Source: Irpex lacteus (Eukaryota > Basidiomycota > Agaricomycetes > Polyporales > Irpicaceae). Taken from it: DNA of 64,000 nucleotides. The stretch's first letter is position 1. The number at the start of each line of letters is the position of its first letter. The position numbers and the translations under genes were made by a program. The stretch spans positions 1,612,001 to 1,676,000 of the forward strand of contig MQVO02000004.1 of NCBI GenBank assembly GCA_001986395.2. The letters are read 5' to 3'. Below are positions 1 through 11,347 of the stretch, piece by piece. Under the pieces are notes generated by a model. The model ran no database searches. It saw only the letters and a list, made by a program, of their open reading frames with translations, and was not told the origin of the DNA.

Positions 1-454
1 TCTTCAGAGTCATAGTCATCATAGTAGTCTTCCTCGTCATCGTAATAGTCGTATTCATCATACTCGTCGTCCGAGCCGTACTGTGGGCCAGTGAATGGAT
101 TATATGCGCGCGGCTGTGGACGCGGTGGCGGAGACGACTTGTCTAAATGCTTGAGGAGTATATTGTATGCTTCTCCGATACGCTGGAATTGCACCGTCGC
201 GTTCGCATCGCCTGGGTTCTTATCCGGATGTGTCTTCAATGCCAACTGTATAATGTTTGTTGTTAGACCTATCGCGAGACTCGAGAGCTCTTTGTCCGCA
301 CCTGCTTGTAAGTACTTCTCACGACTTCAAGAGTGGCACCCTGACAGATGATGTTTAATCTTTTGAATATCGGCCGGACGCTATGTCAAACTCATACCTC
401 TGAGAGACCAAGCACACTGTAGCACTCTGCGATTGGGATGTGTCTGTGGACCAT
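1..454 (-). CDS. J-domain (DnaJ/Hsp40) protein, 3' end beyond window
   Basis: Hsp40-type co-chaperones stimulate the ATPase of Hsp70 through the HPD motif of the J domain. The start codon is at 454 and the first exon (398-454) encodes [24 protein letters not shown] intron (318-397) keeps the frame into a second exon with [16 protein letters not shown] and [15 protein letters not shown], the HPD loop and helix III of a J domain. After the J domain come a proline-rich linker and an acidic stretch dominated by Asp, Glu and Tyr, still open at position 1, so the C-terminus is not visible. A 12-residue insert ([12 protein letters not shown]) sits between helix I and helix II if this acceptor is right; a nearby AG would alter it. 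The J-domain call is firm; the subfamily is unknown. Confidence 0.8.
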
Positions 455-780
455 GCTGGGCGTGGAGGACGAGGACAAGACGCGTTCGAAATGAAACGCG
501 TCGCGCGTGTTTAGCGCCTTATATACCTCTTAGCGAACAGGCCAATGGCCATGGGCAACAGGCCCAAACACGCGTTGGCCCTCGTGCAAAGCATAAAGAA
601 ACAAGGCTATGACATCGCTAGTCGGAGAGCAAAGCAGAAAGACTGTCCTGCGTTCATCAGGGAGAAGTAAAGCAGTGCATACAGACACCGAGATTGATCC
701 CACAGCACCACTTGTCACTACAAATTACAAGACGATAATAGGCACGACGAGAAAAGTACACAGCGAAATAGCGAGTAAAA
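455..780. other. Intergenic, tandem genes
   Basis: This lies between the LUC7 stop and the J-protein start, both on the minus strand. It must hold the LUC7 3' UTR and the J-protein promoter. I see no motif I can defend. Confidence 0.5.
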
Positions 781-2080
781 CTAGTATCTCCTCCTCCCTG
801 GGGATCGTGAACGCTCCCGTCGTCGGTCACTGAATTTGAAGACACAGTTCAGTGCTTATCCCATGAAGTAAAAGGAATAATACATACTCATAACGAGCAC
901 TTCCGTGCCTTTCATATCCACGGTCGCGTTCCCGGGGCTCGTCGCGAGAGCGGTAATCACGGTCACCACCCCTGGCAGGCGGGCCGCCATTGGCAGGGCC
1001 AGTCGCAGCACCTCCGGGCGCCGCGTTCTTTCGTTTCTCGCGTTCCTCTTTGAACTTGGAAAGCATGTTACGGAGCTCGTGGTAGCCCAAATGCATCTAC
1101 AGAGATATATTCGTCAAAAATTGCGACAAGAACGCATGATTGAACTAAGCCAACCTTTCCACCGAAATGGTCTGCGAGACGACGATCAGAGTCGAGCACG
1201 GACAGGTAGGCACCACAGACGTCGCAAACACGTAGTTTCTGGTGACCTGAGGCACCAGACGTGTCTGTGAGTTGCTGCAACTCTCGCTAAAGTATACATG
1301 TTAACATTTAATATCACACGAGTTCATGACGAAACATACTTCTTTCTCAGCCTTTTCGCTCTTGAGAGCCTCAATAGCGGCCATTTCACGCATAGACTCA
1401 TCGACCTGCCCCTGCTCGCCTACTCAATGGGTCAGCGAAACACTCATTCTCTCGCCTTTGAATCACATACCGAGAGTCTCAATCTTCTCCGTACCGCCCT
1501 GAATAGCCAATTCGATTTCTGCAATTTCACGCATCTAGAGGCATACATCAGTCGACTTGTAACACAAACAGCTCAGTACGACGCACCAAATTCGTAGTTT
1601 TTGCGTTCTCTTCCGGAGTCTTCTCTAACCGACGATGCGCAGTCCGGATTCTCCTGTCACACTCGTCGACGAACGCAAAGATGTTCGACTCGTATTCCGT
1701 TTGGAAGCGTGCAAATATAGGATTGTTGGGGTCGGCTTCTCTGGCAGCCAAGAATTCGGTTTTGAGTCGTTCGGTGTGAGACTTGGGGCATGCGCCGAGG
1801 TCCATTTTCTATGTGTTGCGTATTAGAATGAGTATGCGTCACTTGGCGGAGTCACGGTGTCTGATGCTTACAGTGTTCGTGAATAGGGTATGAGGACATG
1901 TGCCACATAGGAAGTTCCTGCAGACTTTCTCGTCCGACCACACTAGGTTCGCATTAGCCACACCCATGGCCTCTGGACCCATCATTTGCTGGAATATAGT
2001 CAGCTCCCTGGCTGTTACACAAACAATGTGAAGCTACACACCTCCAAGAGCTTCCTCTGCATCTCCGCTAAGCGTCCCAT
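781..2080 (-). CDS. LUC7: LUC7-like U1 snRNP splicing factor
   Basis: LUC7 is a U1 snRNP component that stabilises pairing of U1 with the 5' splice site. The gene reads from ATG at 2080 (MGRLAEMQRKLLE) through about eight small exons. Exon 2 carries the first zinc finger (KVCRNFLCGTCPHTLF followed by MDLGACPKSH, a CCCH pattern). A helical middle follows (FARFQTEYESNIFAFVDECD). The second zinc finger is CDVCGAYLSVLDSDRRLADH followed by MHLGYHELR. The C-terminal tail is Arg/Ser/Asp-rich and ends RSRSPGRRRY, the usual RS-like tail. Domain order and length match the family. It is divergent from BUD23, with 232 bp between start codons. Confidence 0.93.
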
Positions 2081-2312
2081 GTTGACTACTGCTTGGTGAG
2101 GTCGTGTACGGGTAGTTGTGAGTTGGTGGTGGCGGTCACTGTATGAGTTGAAGACGGCGGAAGCGCGCAAGTCCCCTAGGTTTTCGGCGCCAACGTGATC
2201 TACACTTTCTCTTCCTCCCTCAAATTTAAAAGCTCACCTACCTCTTCGAAGGACTGCACAACACGGCTCGGATAATTAACGGGAAGAATCAGACGCACTT
2301 ACAATTATCAAG
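2081..2312. promoter_or_regulatory. Divergent promoter region, LUC7/BUD23
   Basis: A 232-bp gap between two opposed start codons must contain both promoters and 5' UTRs. LUC7 (splicing) and BUD23 (ribosome biogenesis) are both growth-linked, so shared control is plausible. No specific factor site was identified. Confidence 0.5.
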
Positions 2313-3439
2313 ATGTCTCGCCCGGAGCTAGTAGCACCGCCAGAAATTGTAAGTTTGCATACAAATTTGATCTACTCCTTGCTAACCGCACAGTACAGTA
2401 TTATGGCGACACAGAGGCGAAGAAGTACACAAACAAGTGCGACATACCTCGTCATATAATTCGATATATCTAACATGTTAAATCGTATTTTCCAGTACGC
2501 GCGTGCAACAAATCCAAGCAGACATGACCTACCGTGCTCTCGAGCTACTATGTCTACCGGAGGACGAGCCGGCTTTCCTTCTCGACATCGGATGCGGTTC
2601 AGGCCTGTCTGGAGAAATACTCGACGAAGAAGGCTACAACTGGGTAGGGGTTGACATTGCCCCGAGTATGCTAGGTGAGATTTCGATCTTTCTCTTCGCC
2701 CCAGGAACGTTTCGCTAATTTTACTTCGGGTGAGAGAGGTGGCACTCGAGCGTGAAGTTGAGGGAGATCTATTCCTACATGATATAGGACAGGGATTCGG
2801 GTTCCGACCAGGAAGCTTTGACGGTGCTATCAGGTACGCTCACCCCTTCAAAACACATATCCATGTGTTCACCGATTTTTCCAGTATATCCGTCATCCAA
2901 TGGCTCCTGAACGCAGAAACTTCTCACCCGACCTCATCACCACCCCACCGACTCACCCGCTTTTTCACAACACTACACTCCGCCCTACGCAATCCATCTC
3001 GAGCCGTACTTCAGTTTTATCCCACCTCAGACGACCAGATTCAGCTCATCACCTCAATAGCGCAAAAAGCTGGATTCGGCGGAGGTGTCGTAGTAGACTA
3101 TCCAAACTCGAAGAAGGCGAAGAAAGTGTTCTTGTGCCTGTTTGTGGGTAGTGGCGGCGCACAGCAGGTGCCGAAGGGACTTGATGGTGAAGAAGTGAAC
3201 GAGGATGGTCAGGCTCGCTTCGAGAAGAGGAGGGAAAAGTTCAGGAGTAGAGGAAAGGATGGAAAGCGCAAGAACATCAAGGACAAAGATTGGATATTGA
3301 AGAAGAAAGAGGTAAGGCTTTTGCTACGTGCATCTTGACGCATGCTCATTCTCTCACACAGCTATACCGTCAACGAGGCAAAGAAGATGTTCCTCGAGAC
3401 TCAAAATATACTGCGCGCAAACGGCGACCTGTGTTCTAG
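2313..3439 (+). CDS. BUD23: 18S rRNA (guanine-N7)-methyltransferase BUD23
   Basis: BUD23/WBSCR22 uses S-adenosylmethionine to methylate a guanine of 18S rRNA and, with TRM112, supports 40S export. The start at 2313 gives MSRPELVAPPEI, and the first intron begins at 2349. The next exon gives YYGDTEAKKYTNN, then TRVQQIQADMTYRALELLCL, as in yeast Bud23. The SAM-binding motif I is FLLDIGCGSGLSG and motif II is WVGVDIAPSML. Later come DLFLHDIGQGFGFRPGSFDG and SISVIQWLLNAE. The C-terminus has the Lys/Arg-rich segment expected for nucleolar import (FRSRGKDGKRKNIKDKDW) and ends ARKRRPVF. Five introns; every junction I checked keeps frame. Confidence 0.94.
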
Positions 3440-3509
3440 ATGTGTGTGGTGTTTTCGTTACTGTGGTATAGGTGTACAGAGTAGCGGCGTGTATGACCGT
3501 GTATGACGA

Positions 3510-5255
3510 TTATACTGTGTTTCTCTCATATGACGGTCTCTCGTCAAAAAGCAGATGAAGTCTTTCCACAGCGGCTGTCGAGTTGTTGCGTATGAAAAGG
3601 CCTTGGAGAGCCGCCATACTTACTCTACGACCTTCGTTCATGTGCTGAGCGACGACCTCCTCGACTCTGCGGCCCATGGACTCCAGTTGCTCCGCGTCGA
3701 TGTCTTCCCAGCCTGGTGAATCTTCGTCGCGGCCGTAGAAACGAGTGAACAGCGTCTTGGCTTGCCAGGGTGTTGCGTCGTCGATTAGAACTGATAAATC
3801 CACTCTACCGGGACGGATGAGGGCAGGATCGAGTCTTTCTGGATGATTTGTAGTCATGAAGATGATGCGCTCTTCTCCGGATGCGACGCCATCCAGTGCG
3901 TTGAGGAATCCGGAGAAAGTGACAGACGATTGGTACCTGCGTAGTCTGAGCATCAGAATATGGTAGCTAAGATAATGACATCTGACGTACCCGTCTTCGC
4001 TCGTCTGCACACGCTTATTGAATGCTGCATCTATGTCTTCAATCAACACAAAGCTTCTTTCCGGTGTCTTCGACAAGAGCATGATCAATTTGTCGTCTTG
4101 CAGTCCGCGTTCTGACAAGTTCAGCAAACTTATGTCGTATGATAACGAGCCAGCAAGTGCTTGAATGAAAGAGGATTTCCCCGAGCCTGGTGGTCCGTGA
4201 AGGAGGTATCCTCGCCTGTACGGTATGCCTATATGCAGAATTTCAGGACATTGCTCGATGACGCAATGGGCATAGCACGCACCTCGATCATAATACCATT
4301 GTCTACGATCCAAGAATGTTTTCACGTCGTCTACGATCGTCTCCGCTATGCCTTCACCCAACACGACACTCTTCAATGGCCGTTTCCGTCTTGCGTTCCC
4401 AAATTGTGCCCATTCGAAGCCCCGTGGCGCGTGAATAATGAGTTTGCCCTCCTGGCCTTTCATTGCCAAGTCCCGTGCTTGCGAGAGTAGTTTTGGGAAG
4501 ATGTTCCGATCCCGAGAGAGAGTAGTGAGCGTTACAGTTTCCCATGGTAGACCGGTTGTGAGGTCCTTAGCATTTGTGGCGCGTTCTCGTTGGACCTGAA
4601 TTATTTCCGATGATTTGTAGCATAAGTTGGATGAGCAAAGCAATACATACATGTAGCCAGGCAGGACCAAACCTCAGTAGGTGACTTCCTGTCCCTGGGA
4701 CCAAACTGAAATCGACTGCCCAACTCCCGTTCGAGTGCTGCCTTCGGAGTGTCTCAACGCTCAACTGATGGCTTCTTGTCCAACTCTTTGCGAGCCCACT
4801 CGGAGATTGTCTTGACATCCAATGCAGGAACCAGGCGTACGCGGGGTCCTTGTTGTTGATCTCTAGAGATACAAGCAGTCTACGTCGCAGTGCGGTGGTA
4901 GACCACACTAAGCCTTGACGTAGAACAGTGAGCCCGACGCCAACACCCTACGCGTCCAAGAGATCCGTTCAGTGCCTGCAGTCATAATACAGGTAAATCC
5001 TGACCATGAGTCCAAATCCAGCCTGAAAGTAGGGACTGGCTACGTGTGAGCAGTGTTGGAAGTGCTTCCTTATTGGAGAATACTCACTCACTTGTCATTG
5101 AGGAATCGGCTTATGATGGAAGACGAGGTCCCGTTTCCTGCGGATACGTCTGCAATGGGTATGACCGGAGTACCCTGCTCCGTTGACGTGCTTGTTACAT
5201 TGCTTGTGTTGAACGCAGTGGAACTTTGCGAAGGAGTTTCTGAGGGTGCACTCAT
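3510..5255 (-). CDS. BCS1: Mitochondrial AAA chaperone BCS1
   Basis: BCS1 is a heptameric inner-membrane AAA protein that moves the folded Rieske Fe-S protein across the membrane into complex III. From ATG at 5255 (MSAPSETPSQSS) a low-complexity N-terminus leads to NPYFQAGFGLM and then GVGVGLTVLRQGL, the single membrane segment that acts as import signal. The BCS1 N domain follows (EINNKDPAYAWFLHWM, VLGEGIAETIVDDVKTFL). The AAA module has Walker A LLHGPPGSGKSS, Walker B FVLIEDIDAAF, sensor MTTNHPERLDPALIRPGRVD and the BCS1-type C-terminal lid. About five introns. It ends in ERNTV. Divergent from the gene at 5650. Confidence 0.93.
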
Positions 5256-5649
5256 TTGTTCGCTAGTACAACGGCATGGGATTGAACTGGGTGTCTTGGG
5301 TGATGAGGCAGGTGATCGCCGCTGAGCTACGATGAGAAGCGAAGAAAAGAATACGAATGAGATGAGGGTGGGAGTCGAACCGAGAAAACTACCATATGCA
5401 GCAATTTTGCTGAGTCATCATGATTCACCGTGATGCTCTTTGCGGTCTAACGGAGGAAGTGCTTTCAAGTATAGCTGCCCCATGACCCAAGACCGCCATT
5501 TACAGACGACATTCTGTTCGTTCTCATCATTATTATTTCGCTAATCAATCGCTGATATATATACATCGTGTACAGATATTCTAGCATGTATCCCCAATTA
5601 TCGTGGTACAGGCCGCCTTCCACCAGCAGGAGTGCCATCTCGAGCTGCA
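5256..5649. other. Intergenic, divergent promoter region
   Basis: This separates the start of BCS1 from the start of the gene at 5650. A perfect match to the tRNA B-box consensus lies on the minus strand at 5371-5381, but no tRNA folds around it (see rejected list). Nothing else stands out. Confidence 0.45.
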
Positions 5650-6950
5650 ATGACTGAATCCCAACTCACCGACCTAGTTCCTCAGCCCTCTCCATATGCC
5701 AACACCTGGTCGGGCAAGAAGGGCATCGCGCTGCAAGTCCAACTGGGAATCGATCGTTTAGAATTGACGAATCTGAAGGTGCGGCTGATCGCCACATCTT
5801 ACTCTGTATTTTATAAACTCGGAATATAGAGAGCTGTCAGCAAGGCTGCCAAGACAGCTCAATTAAATGTTCACAGTCCCCGCTTCAAAGATCTAGAAAA
5901 CGACCGCGACGGGATGCGGATTTTCTTAGCGGAGGTTTGCACCGTCACGGTGATCTTCAAGTTATTGACCCAACGAAGCTTATGTGGCTGTTCTTTTTAT
6001 TAGTGCAGTAAACTCTGGCCAGATCTGAGCCGCTACCAGAACGGATGGCCGGCGAAGGACTGTCTGAGGTTGCTCATCCGCTTCCGGAGTAACTGCCTGA
6101 TGGGTAGTACCAGGAAAGCTGGTAATACTCGGAAGCGGCGTCAGGTGCGCTCATGTCGTCTTTCAGATTATCTCCATGCAACTCACTTGAGTGGTTTTTG
6201 CATTATTGTGTCAGTCAAATTCACCCGTGGTACTACGTTCTCCATCACCACACACAGCGGGAGGAACCACTGTAGTAAGCACCCTACCTTGTCCAAATTA
6301 GAAAGCATCTACTTAAGGAACGCTGGAAATCCTAGCCGCAGTCCACCTCGGCATCAGTGTACGCAGCTAAATCCACTCCATCCTCGAAAGCAGAAGAGCA
6401 TCATAAGCTGTCGCCGGAGACTGCATTCGCAGCGTACCTCCGAGCGACCAACCCTGCGTTACCTCTCGTTCAAGGGGATCTGAAGTCCCTGGGGATCCAC
6501 GTTCCCTCGCACGTCAAGGCCTTAGCCCATCTACCGAACCGCGATTCATGGCTTCGATCCCTCATGGAGGAAGGGAAGTTAACTTTGAAGTCATTCCAAG
6601 TTATCCGGACGACCATGGCCAGCTACACCCTAACGATCGAAACCCCAGCTCCGCGCTTCATTGACAGGTTCAAGTCTATCGAGCCTACTGCGGAGGAAAT
6701 CGTACCGCAGTTCTTGGATTCTATCTACCCTCGTCTCGGTTACCTTCTGCCGGCGATGCAGAAGTTGGGGATCGTTACTGTGTACGATCTCGATGCATAC
6801 CTCTCGACAGATAATCGCGATGAGGAATTCTACAAAGCTGCTGTGAATACGCGACTTATGTCGCCGATCGAGGCAGTTTTAATTTCCAATGCGTTCACTG
6901 CATTAGACGCGATAGGTATTCTGCCTCGGTTGACAGGCATGAGTACGTGA
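5650..6950 (+). CDS. Unrecognised basidiomycete protein, ~345 aa
   Basis: I do not recognise a family. The model starts at ATG 5650 (MTESQLTDLVPQPSPYANTW), with an in-frame GTG slightly upstream. Introns after TNLK, after RIFLAE, after RKRRQ and after GGTTV all keep the frame. The central exon is basic and Trp/Tyr-bearing (CSKLWPDLSRYQNGWPAKDC). A low-complexity Ser/Pro/Thr stretch follows. The C-terminal ~200 residues look like one compact alpha-helical domain (PRFIDRFKSIEPTAEEIVPQ, FYKAAVNTRLMSPIEAVLI), ending RLTGMST. No signal peptide or membrane segment. Exon 3 and the low-complexity exon are the least certain parts. Confidence 0.55.
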
Positions 6951-7170
6951 CGAATTCTTTCCTTTGTCTGTTGTATAAATCTTAGTTATCGTTTCTCGCA
7001 CTCCCGGGCTAGTGGCACGTAGTCTTGGTGGTTTCCGGCTGTCACTTTGCGACGAGTAAATAGCCTTTAGCATACGATATATTCGAGCAAAACTATCACT
7101 TCCTACACATGTGTGGCTACAATTCAAAACTCTGACTGAAATCATCGTTAAAGCGTTATGTCCCTGCACT
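6951..7170. other. Convergent intergenic
   Basis: A 220-bp gap lies between the ends of two convergent genes. It holds their 3' ends; no repeat or hairpin terminator was recognised. Confidence 0.4.
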
Positions 7171-8992
7171 TCACCAACCCTTCCAATCCTTGATTACCTT
7201 CTTTGGATCCAGCACAAAACAATCGCTCTTTTCTGGGATTTCATGTCCCCCGAGTTGATAGCGGTAGTCGATGGCGTGCACCAAAGGACACTGTGCCGCG
7301 AGCCAGGTGTACGTGACCCCCTTGGCAGCACCGGTAAGTGCACTCTTATGGACTGCGCGGAAATGGCCAGCAAGCACTGCGGGAGGTTGGGAGGGAATGT
7401 CTTTGGCTGTCTTCCCCGTCATCGCAACAAACCCGAGCGCGATGTAGTCCGGACTGGGAGCTACAGCTCTCCAGACTCGAGTGAAATATGGTTCCTGGCC
7501 GGCTGTGTGATAGAAAGGCGTGACAAAGTCTTCCTCCCAGCTCACGGGTGCGAGTGCGCCAGGTACCAACTCCTTGGCGATAGTGTAATTTCCACAAGAG
7601 GATGTGGTGCCTGTTGCTGGGCTGATGAGGTAGTACCCATCTCGACGCGCTGCGCAAAGTATTCAACATCGGAACACGACATAGCCTGCACGTATATGGC
7701 AACTTACCCGGCGGAGAGTGAATTGTCATGTAACCTGCCTTCCCCGTGGAACCTACGCTGATTTGGGCCCTGTTAGTGTCAAGTAGGCTGTTGTTTGACC
7801 GGGCATGGAGGTAGGGGCCGGGGAGCGAGAGATCTTGAGTGTAAAGCTTGACAAACTGCGCAAACGCCGTCTTTAGCATGTCGCGGCGCTCCTGTGTGCT
7901 AGCAAACTCCCAGATGCCAATAAAGCATGGCAGAGACCAAAAATCGACGAACCTGGGACACAGAGGATGCTCAGTCAGCCATACTCTTGCACCGGTAATG
8001 CACTCACTCGGGATAGTTCACAATAGAAGCCTTCCAGGCTTCGACGTTCTTCAGAAACTCCTTGTTTCCGTAGCGCGGATCTCCGCCCTCTACAGTGAGT
8101 ACTGTCAGATCATTCCAGATGCCACAAGATTGTGATTACTAACTTGTGGCCACAGATGTCTCGCTGGACGAGTTGAATCTCTTCACAGCCTCCTTCTCCG
8201 CAGCAGAAAACTCCACACTTCCGGAAGAGACCAGGTACCTGGCGGATAGCTTCGCAGCAACCTCGATGGATATCTCGGAATAGACCGCGGCCTCCGATAG
8301 TCAGAGACCGTAAGAGATGAGTCCCGTATTCTCTATACAGCTCAATAGGGTCCTTGGTGTCTAGAGTATGGACAAACCACGGCTTGAAAAGCGACGGAAG
8401 CTGGTCGACAGGAGGTAGGGAGAGGTTATAGTGCGTGACATTGAACGACACTCGAGTGAAGGAGTGTGCAAGATTCTCACGCTGCGACTCGCTGTAATCA
8501 GCAGAAGCGGACGCAGAGAACCCTGGGAAACTGGCGTCGAAACCCTCATGGACCGAAAGACTCTTTGTGTATTCCGATGTAGTCTTGCCAGAGGCCGAAT
8601 GGTAATCAGACGTGGTGTTACGGGTAAAGTTAACGACCTTGGGAACTCTGTATTGTTTTCCACCGAATTCCTGAGGACGGCTTTCGCCTTAAATAAAATA
8701 TGAGAGTAAGTCGATGATCAGGTCGAAGTTAGTACTTACTTTTACTGTAGTCGATGACTTGCTGCATGGTAGATTTCGGGTCGGCGTACTTTCCGTTCAA
8801 CACATTGTACGTCGAGCCAAGAATCCACAGCCCAGGGATGACCTCGGGTACCTCGGACGGATCATCGTAACTGGCCATGGCTACGGTCGTGATCGCGTCC
8901 AAAGCACCGTCCACTGGTTCAGAAAGAGGTGGCGTCGGTGGGTCGCCGTATGTTGCACAGTCGATGATATAGGCACCGGAGGGGGTAGTCAT
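7171..8992 (-). CDS. MACPF-domain (pore-former-like) protein, frame broken at signature
   Basis: MACPF/perforin-like proteins assemble into membrane pores. The start is ATG 8992 (MTTPSGAYIIDCATYGDP). No hydrophobic signal peptide is visible. The second exon carries the MACPF signature: YGTH followed by a conserved GG pair, near 8285-8335. Directly after the GG (about 8286-8291) the frame that read through the signature loses family similarity. The one that continues it, with a GGDP-type segment and Trp-rich strands, is another frame; an indel of one or two bases separates them. No GT-AG intron explains this without deleting the signature. Later exons resume cleanly and end at 7171 in DPKKVIKDWKGW. 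So this is either a recent pseudogene or carries a sequence error. Only one frame at a time was read; no joined product is given. Confidence 0.7.
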
Positions 8993-9671
8993 ATTGGGCG
9001 CACAGTGCTTATGACGAGAGGTTGTAGAGGAGCACCTCAGAGCACCAGTGGCTTTTATAGCCAACGGCGTTAGGGTAGCGTTCACTGCCACAACAATTCA
9101 AGGGTGCGCACGCATGATCTAAAAGCACGCTATGCATGTTAGCGGAGATGCATGACAGTAGTGCAGGTATATGGCTTCAATATTGCATGGAAGCCTCAGC
9201 TGATATACCCCAAATGGATAAAGTCGAGGAGACAGTAGGCAAAGTTGGATCACCGACCCACACGAAGAGGATATGTTGAACTCAAGTGTCCACATTTGGT
9301 AGGTAGGCTGTGGTGTAGCGTGACGGATTGCACGCTCGGTATATCTTCTCGGAACTCGAGTACTGCCGATAGACCTATAGTGGCATGCTGTGGATAAGTA
9401 TTACGAGATGGAGAAAGAAGGTCAACTCACTTACTCCGACTCGTTGTCGACAATGAAGAACAAGATTGTTCAGACCACCTCCAAGCAGAAATGTGGCAAT
9501 AGACCATACATGTCTTTGAAAGACTCCCAATTCGAGAAGGCATAGGAGAGGCTGATATGACATGTTATTGGAGCAGCAGGAAAGCAAATGACATTACAGA
9601 AACCACTCTGAACGTTGCGTGCAGAGGACTCCCCAACAAACAAATACAAAAGAACATCTCGGAGCCAAACG
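8993..9671. other. Intergenic upstream of MACPF gene
   Basis: It holds the MACPF promoter and the 3' end of the RING gene. Apart from a TATA-like site at 9052-9059 I see no coding-like frame or repeat. Confidence 0.45.
9052..9059 (-). promoter_or_regulatory. Candidate TATA box of MACPF gene
   Basis: The minus strand reads TATAAAAG about 60 nt upstream of the ATG at 8992. That spacing suits a core promoter. TATA boxes are typical of regulated rather than housekeeping genes. Confidence 0.4.
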
Positions 9672-11347
9672 CTAAGCACCGGGCATAAAAGGCATGCGTT
9701 GACCACCTGCCAGACGAGACGGAGCACGAGAATTCAGTACAGGAACATCGTCAAAAGCCTGGGATTGCATATTAGAATGAGAACGAGAGGCGCTGCCGGG
9801 AACAGCCGTCGGAGCAAGCATTTGTTGACGTCTTGACGGTGTTGAAGGGACAAAACGTTGAGTAGCTAGAGATCCTGGGAGAGGAGTAGCCATCCTTGGC
9901 TGTTCGGAGCTGGTAGCGTAGTCGCTTCTAGAGGAGACAAAGCGAGGAGTCGAAGTTGGGTCAGAGGAACGATCAAGAGGCGCGCCAGAACGAGGCAGAA
10001 CAGGTGGAGGAGGCATCTCAGAGGTTCTATAGGTATGATGATGAGTAGCTTCGCGAGCTGAGGTATTTGCAGAGGGACCAGGAGGGCGAAACGCGCCGGG
10101 TTTGAATTTGCCGGCGTGCTGGGACTCCGAGGAGGGAGGAAGCATGGATGTATGCTGTTTATTTTGAGTGTGCTGACGTCGTCCGTGGGCTTGTCGTACG
10201 GGGTGGTACTGCGAGTGCGCCAGAGAAGCAGAAGGGATGGCCTGGGGTTCTCTACCGGAAGGAGGTGCGTACGCGTATTGCCTGTGGATGTCAGATATTT
10301 AGGAAAGTTCATATGTGGCACAAAGTCATTTTGCGCACTCGGAGATACGACGCGATCCAGGACGCTCGTTGGATGGTGTGAATCCGGCAGCACGAGATTG
10401 CCTGTCGACCTCTACTTGTGCTATGTCATCTGAAAGTGAATGTCCAGTTGAAAAGTTGGGCTGCTGATGGGATGGTGGTAGAGTTAGTCGATCGGGTGGT
10501 AGGGGTGTACCTCCTACTCGCGGGCTGGAGTGCGCATGACTGCTACCAGCACGACTGACAGAACTGACAGATAGCAAATTGAGCATACTTGTCGATCGGT
10601 TGACCCGGGACCCTACCTATTAAAGCTCTGCATTGGTCGTTTACGGTGCACATTCCGCATATCAGAGGGCTCTTGGATATATTCGCGCAGCTGCCGGTTC
10701 TCTTCTTGTAGTTCTTCCAAAATGCTGACAACAGGGAGATAGTCAAATCTGCAGCATTACTGCCTTCGAATACGCGCACCTATGCAGCTCACTGGATTTC
10801 TGCGCCGACGCCTTCATATTCTCTATGAGTGTTCGTTGTTGACTGCATTTGCGCTTGTAGTGTCGAACCAGAGATGCCAGTTGGTTGTATTGAAACTGTG
10901 GCAAATGAGAAGATGCACGCGAGGAATAAGATAGAAGCCATACCGATGCTGCGAAGGCGGCTGCGTACAGCGACTGTGGTACCGCGGTAAACCAAGTGGA
11001 CATCGGCTGCTCCATCTGGCACAACCATGACAAGATGAAAATATATCACGATGTTTGACGAGGGTACTACCTGTGCTTGTAAAGGCGTAACTTGTACATC
11101 CTTCTCTCCACATTTCGCACAACTTCGATCCGGCTCTAAACTCGAGGTTACACAACGCAGCTGGCGCAATAATTTGATACTACTCACTGATATGATTGTT
11201 ACATAAAACATGGCCACACTCCGTAAGCCAGAAGGGAACAGAAGGTGCGCCAGACGGTTCCAGGTTGAATGGCAAGAAACATCGCGAGCAAGTTACGAAC
11301 TCCCAGAAATCCAAGTCTTCTTGTGCTGTACCTTCGGATTTTGGCAT
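9672..11347 (-). CDS. RING-finger protein, ZIP3/RNF212/HEI10-like
   Basis: Proteins of this build act as SUMO or ubiquitin E3-like factors in meiotic crossover designation; that role is inferred. The start at 11347 gives MPKSEGTAQEDLDFWEF. The RING-like finger reads TCSRC, then LTECGHVLCNNH, then, across an intron, SCAKCG, so zinc ligands occur in the ZIP3/RNF212 order. A His stands where a Cys is usual. A coiled-coil-like segment follows (FQYNQLASLVRHYKRKCSQQ, TLIENMKASAQKSSEL). The C-terminal half is Ser/Pro-rich and disordered, ending RMPFMPGA. RING, coiled coil and Ser-rich tail is the ZIP3-family plan. A different small RING protein is possible. The JmjC gene starts 76 bp away on the other strand. 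Confidence 0.68.

Noticed and set aside
5371..5381. Perfect tRNA B-box (GGTTCGACTCC on the minus strand)
   Set aside because: The T-arm stem does not pair (two mismatches of five), no A-box lies at the right distance and no acceptor stem of normal length can be formed.
8285..8440. An intron that would explain the MACPF frame break
   Set aside because: The only in-phase GT-AG choice has a poor donor and would delete the YGTH signature, so an indel is more likely.
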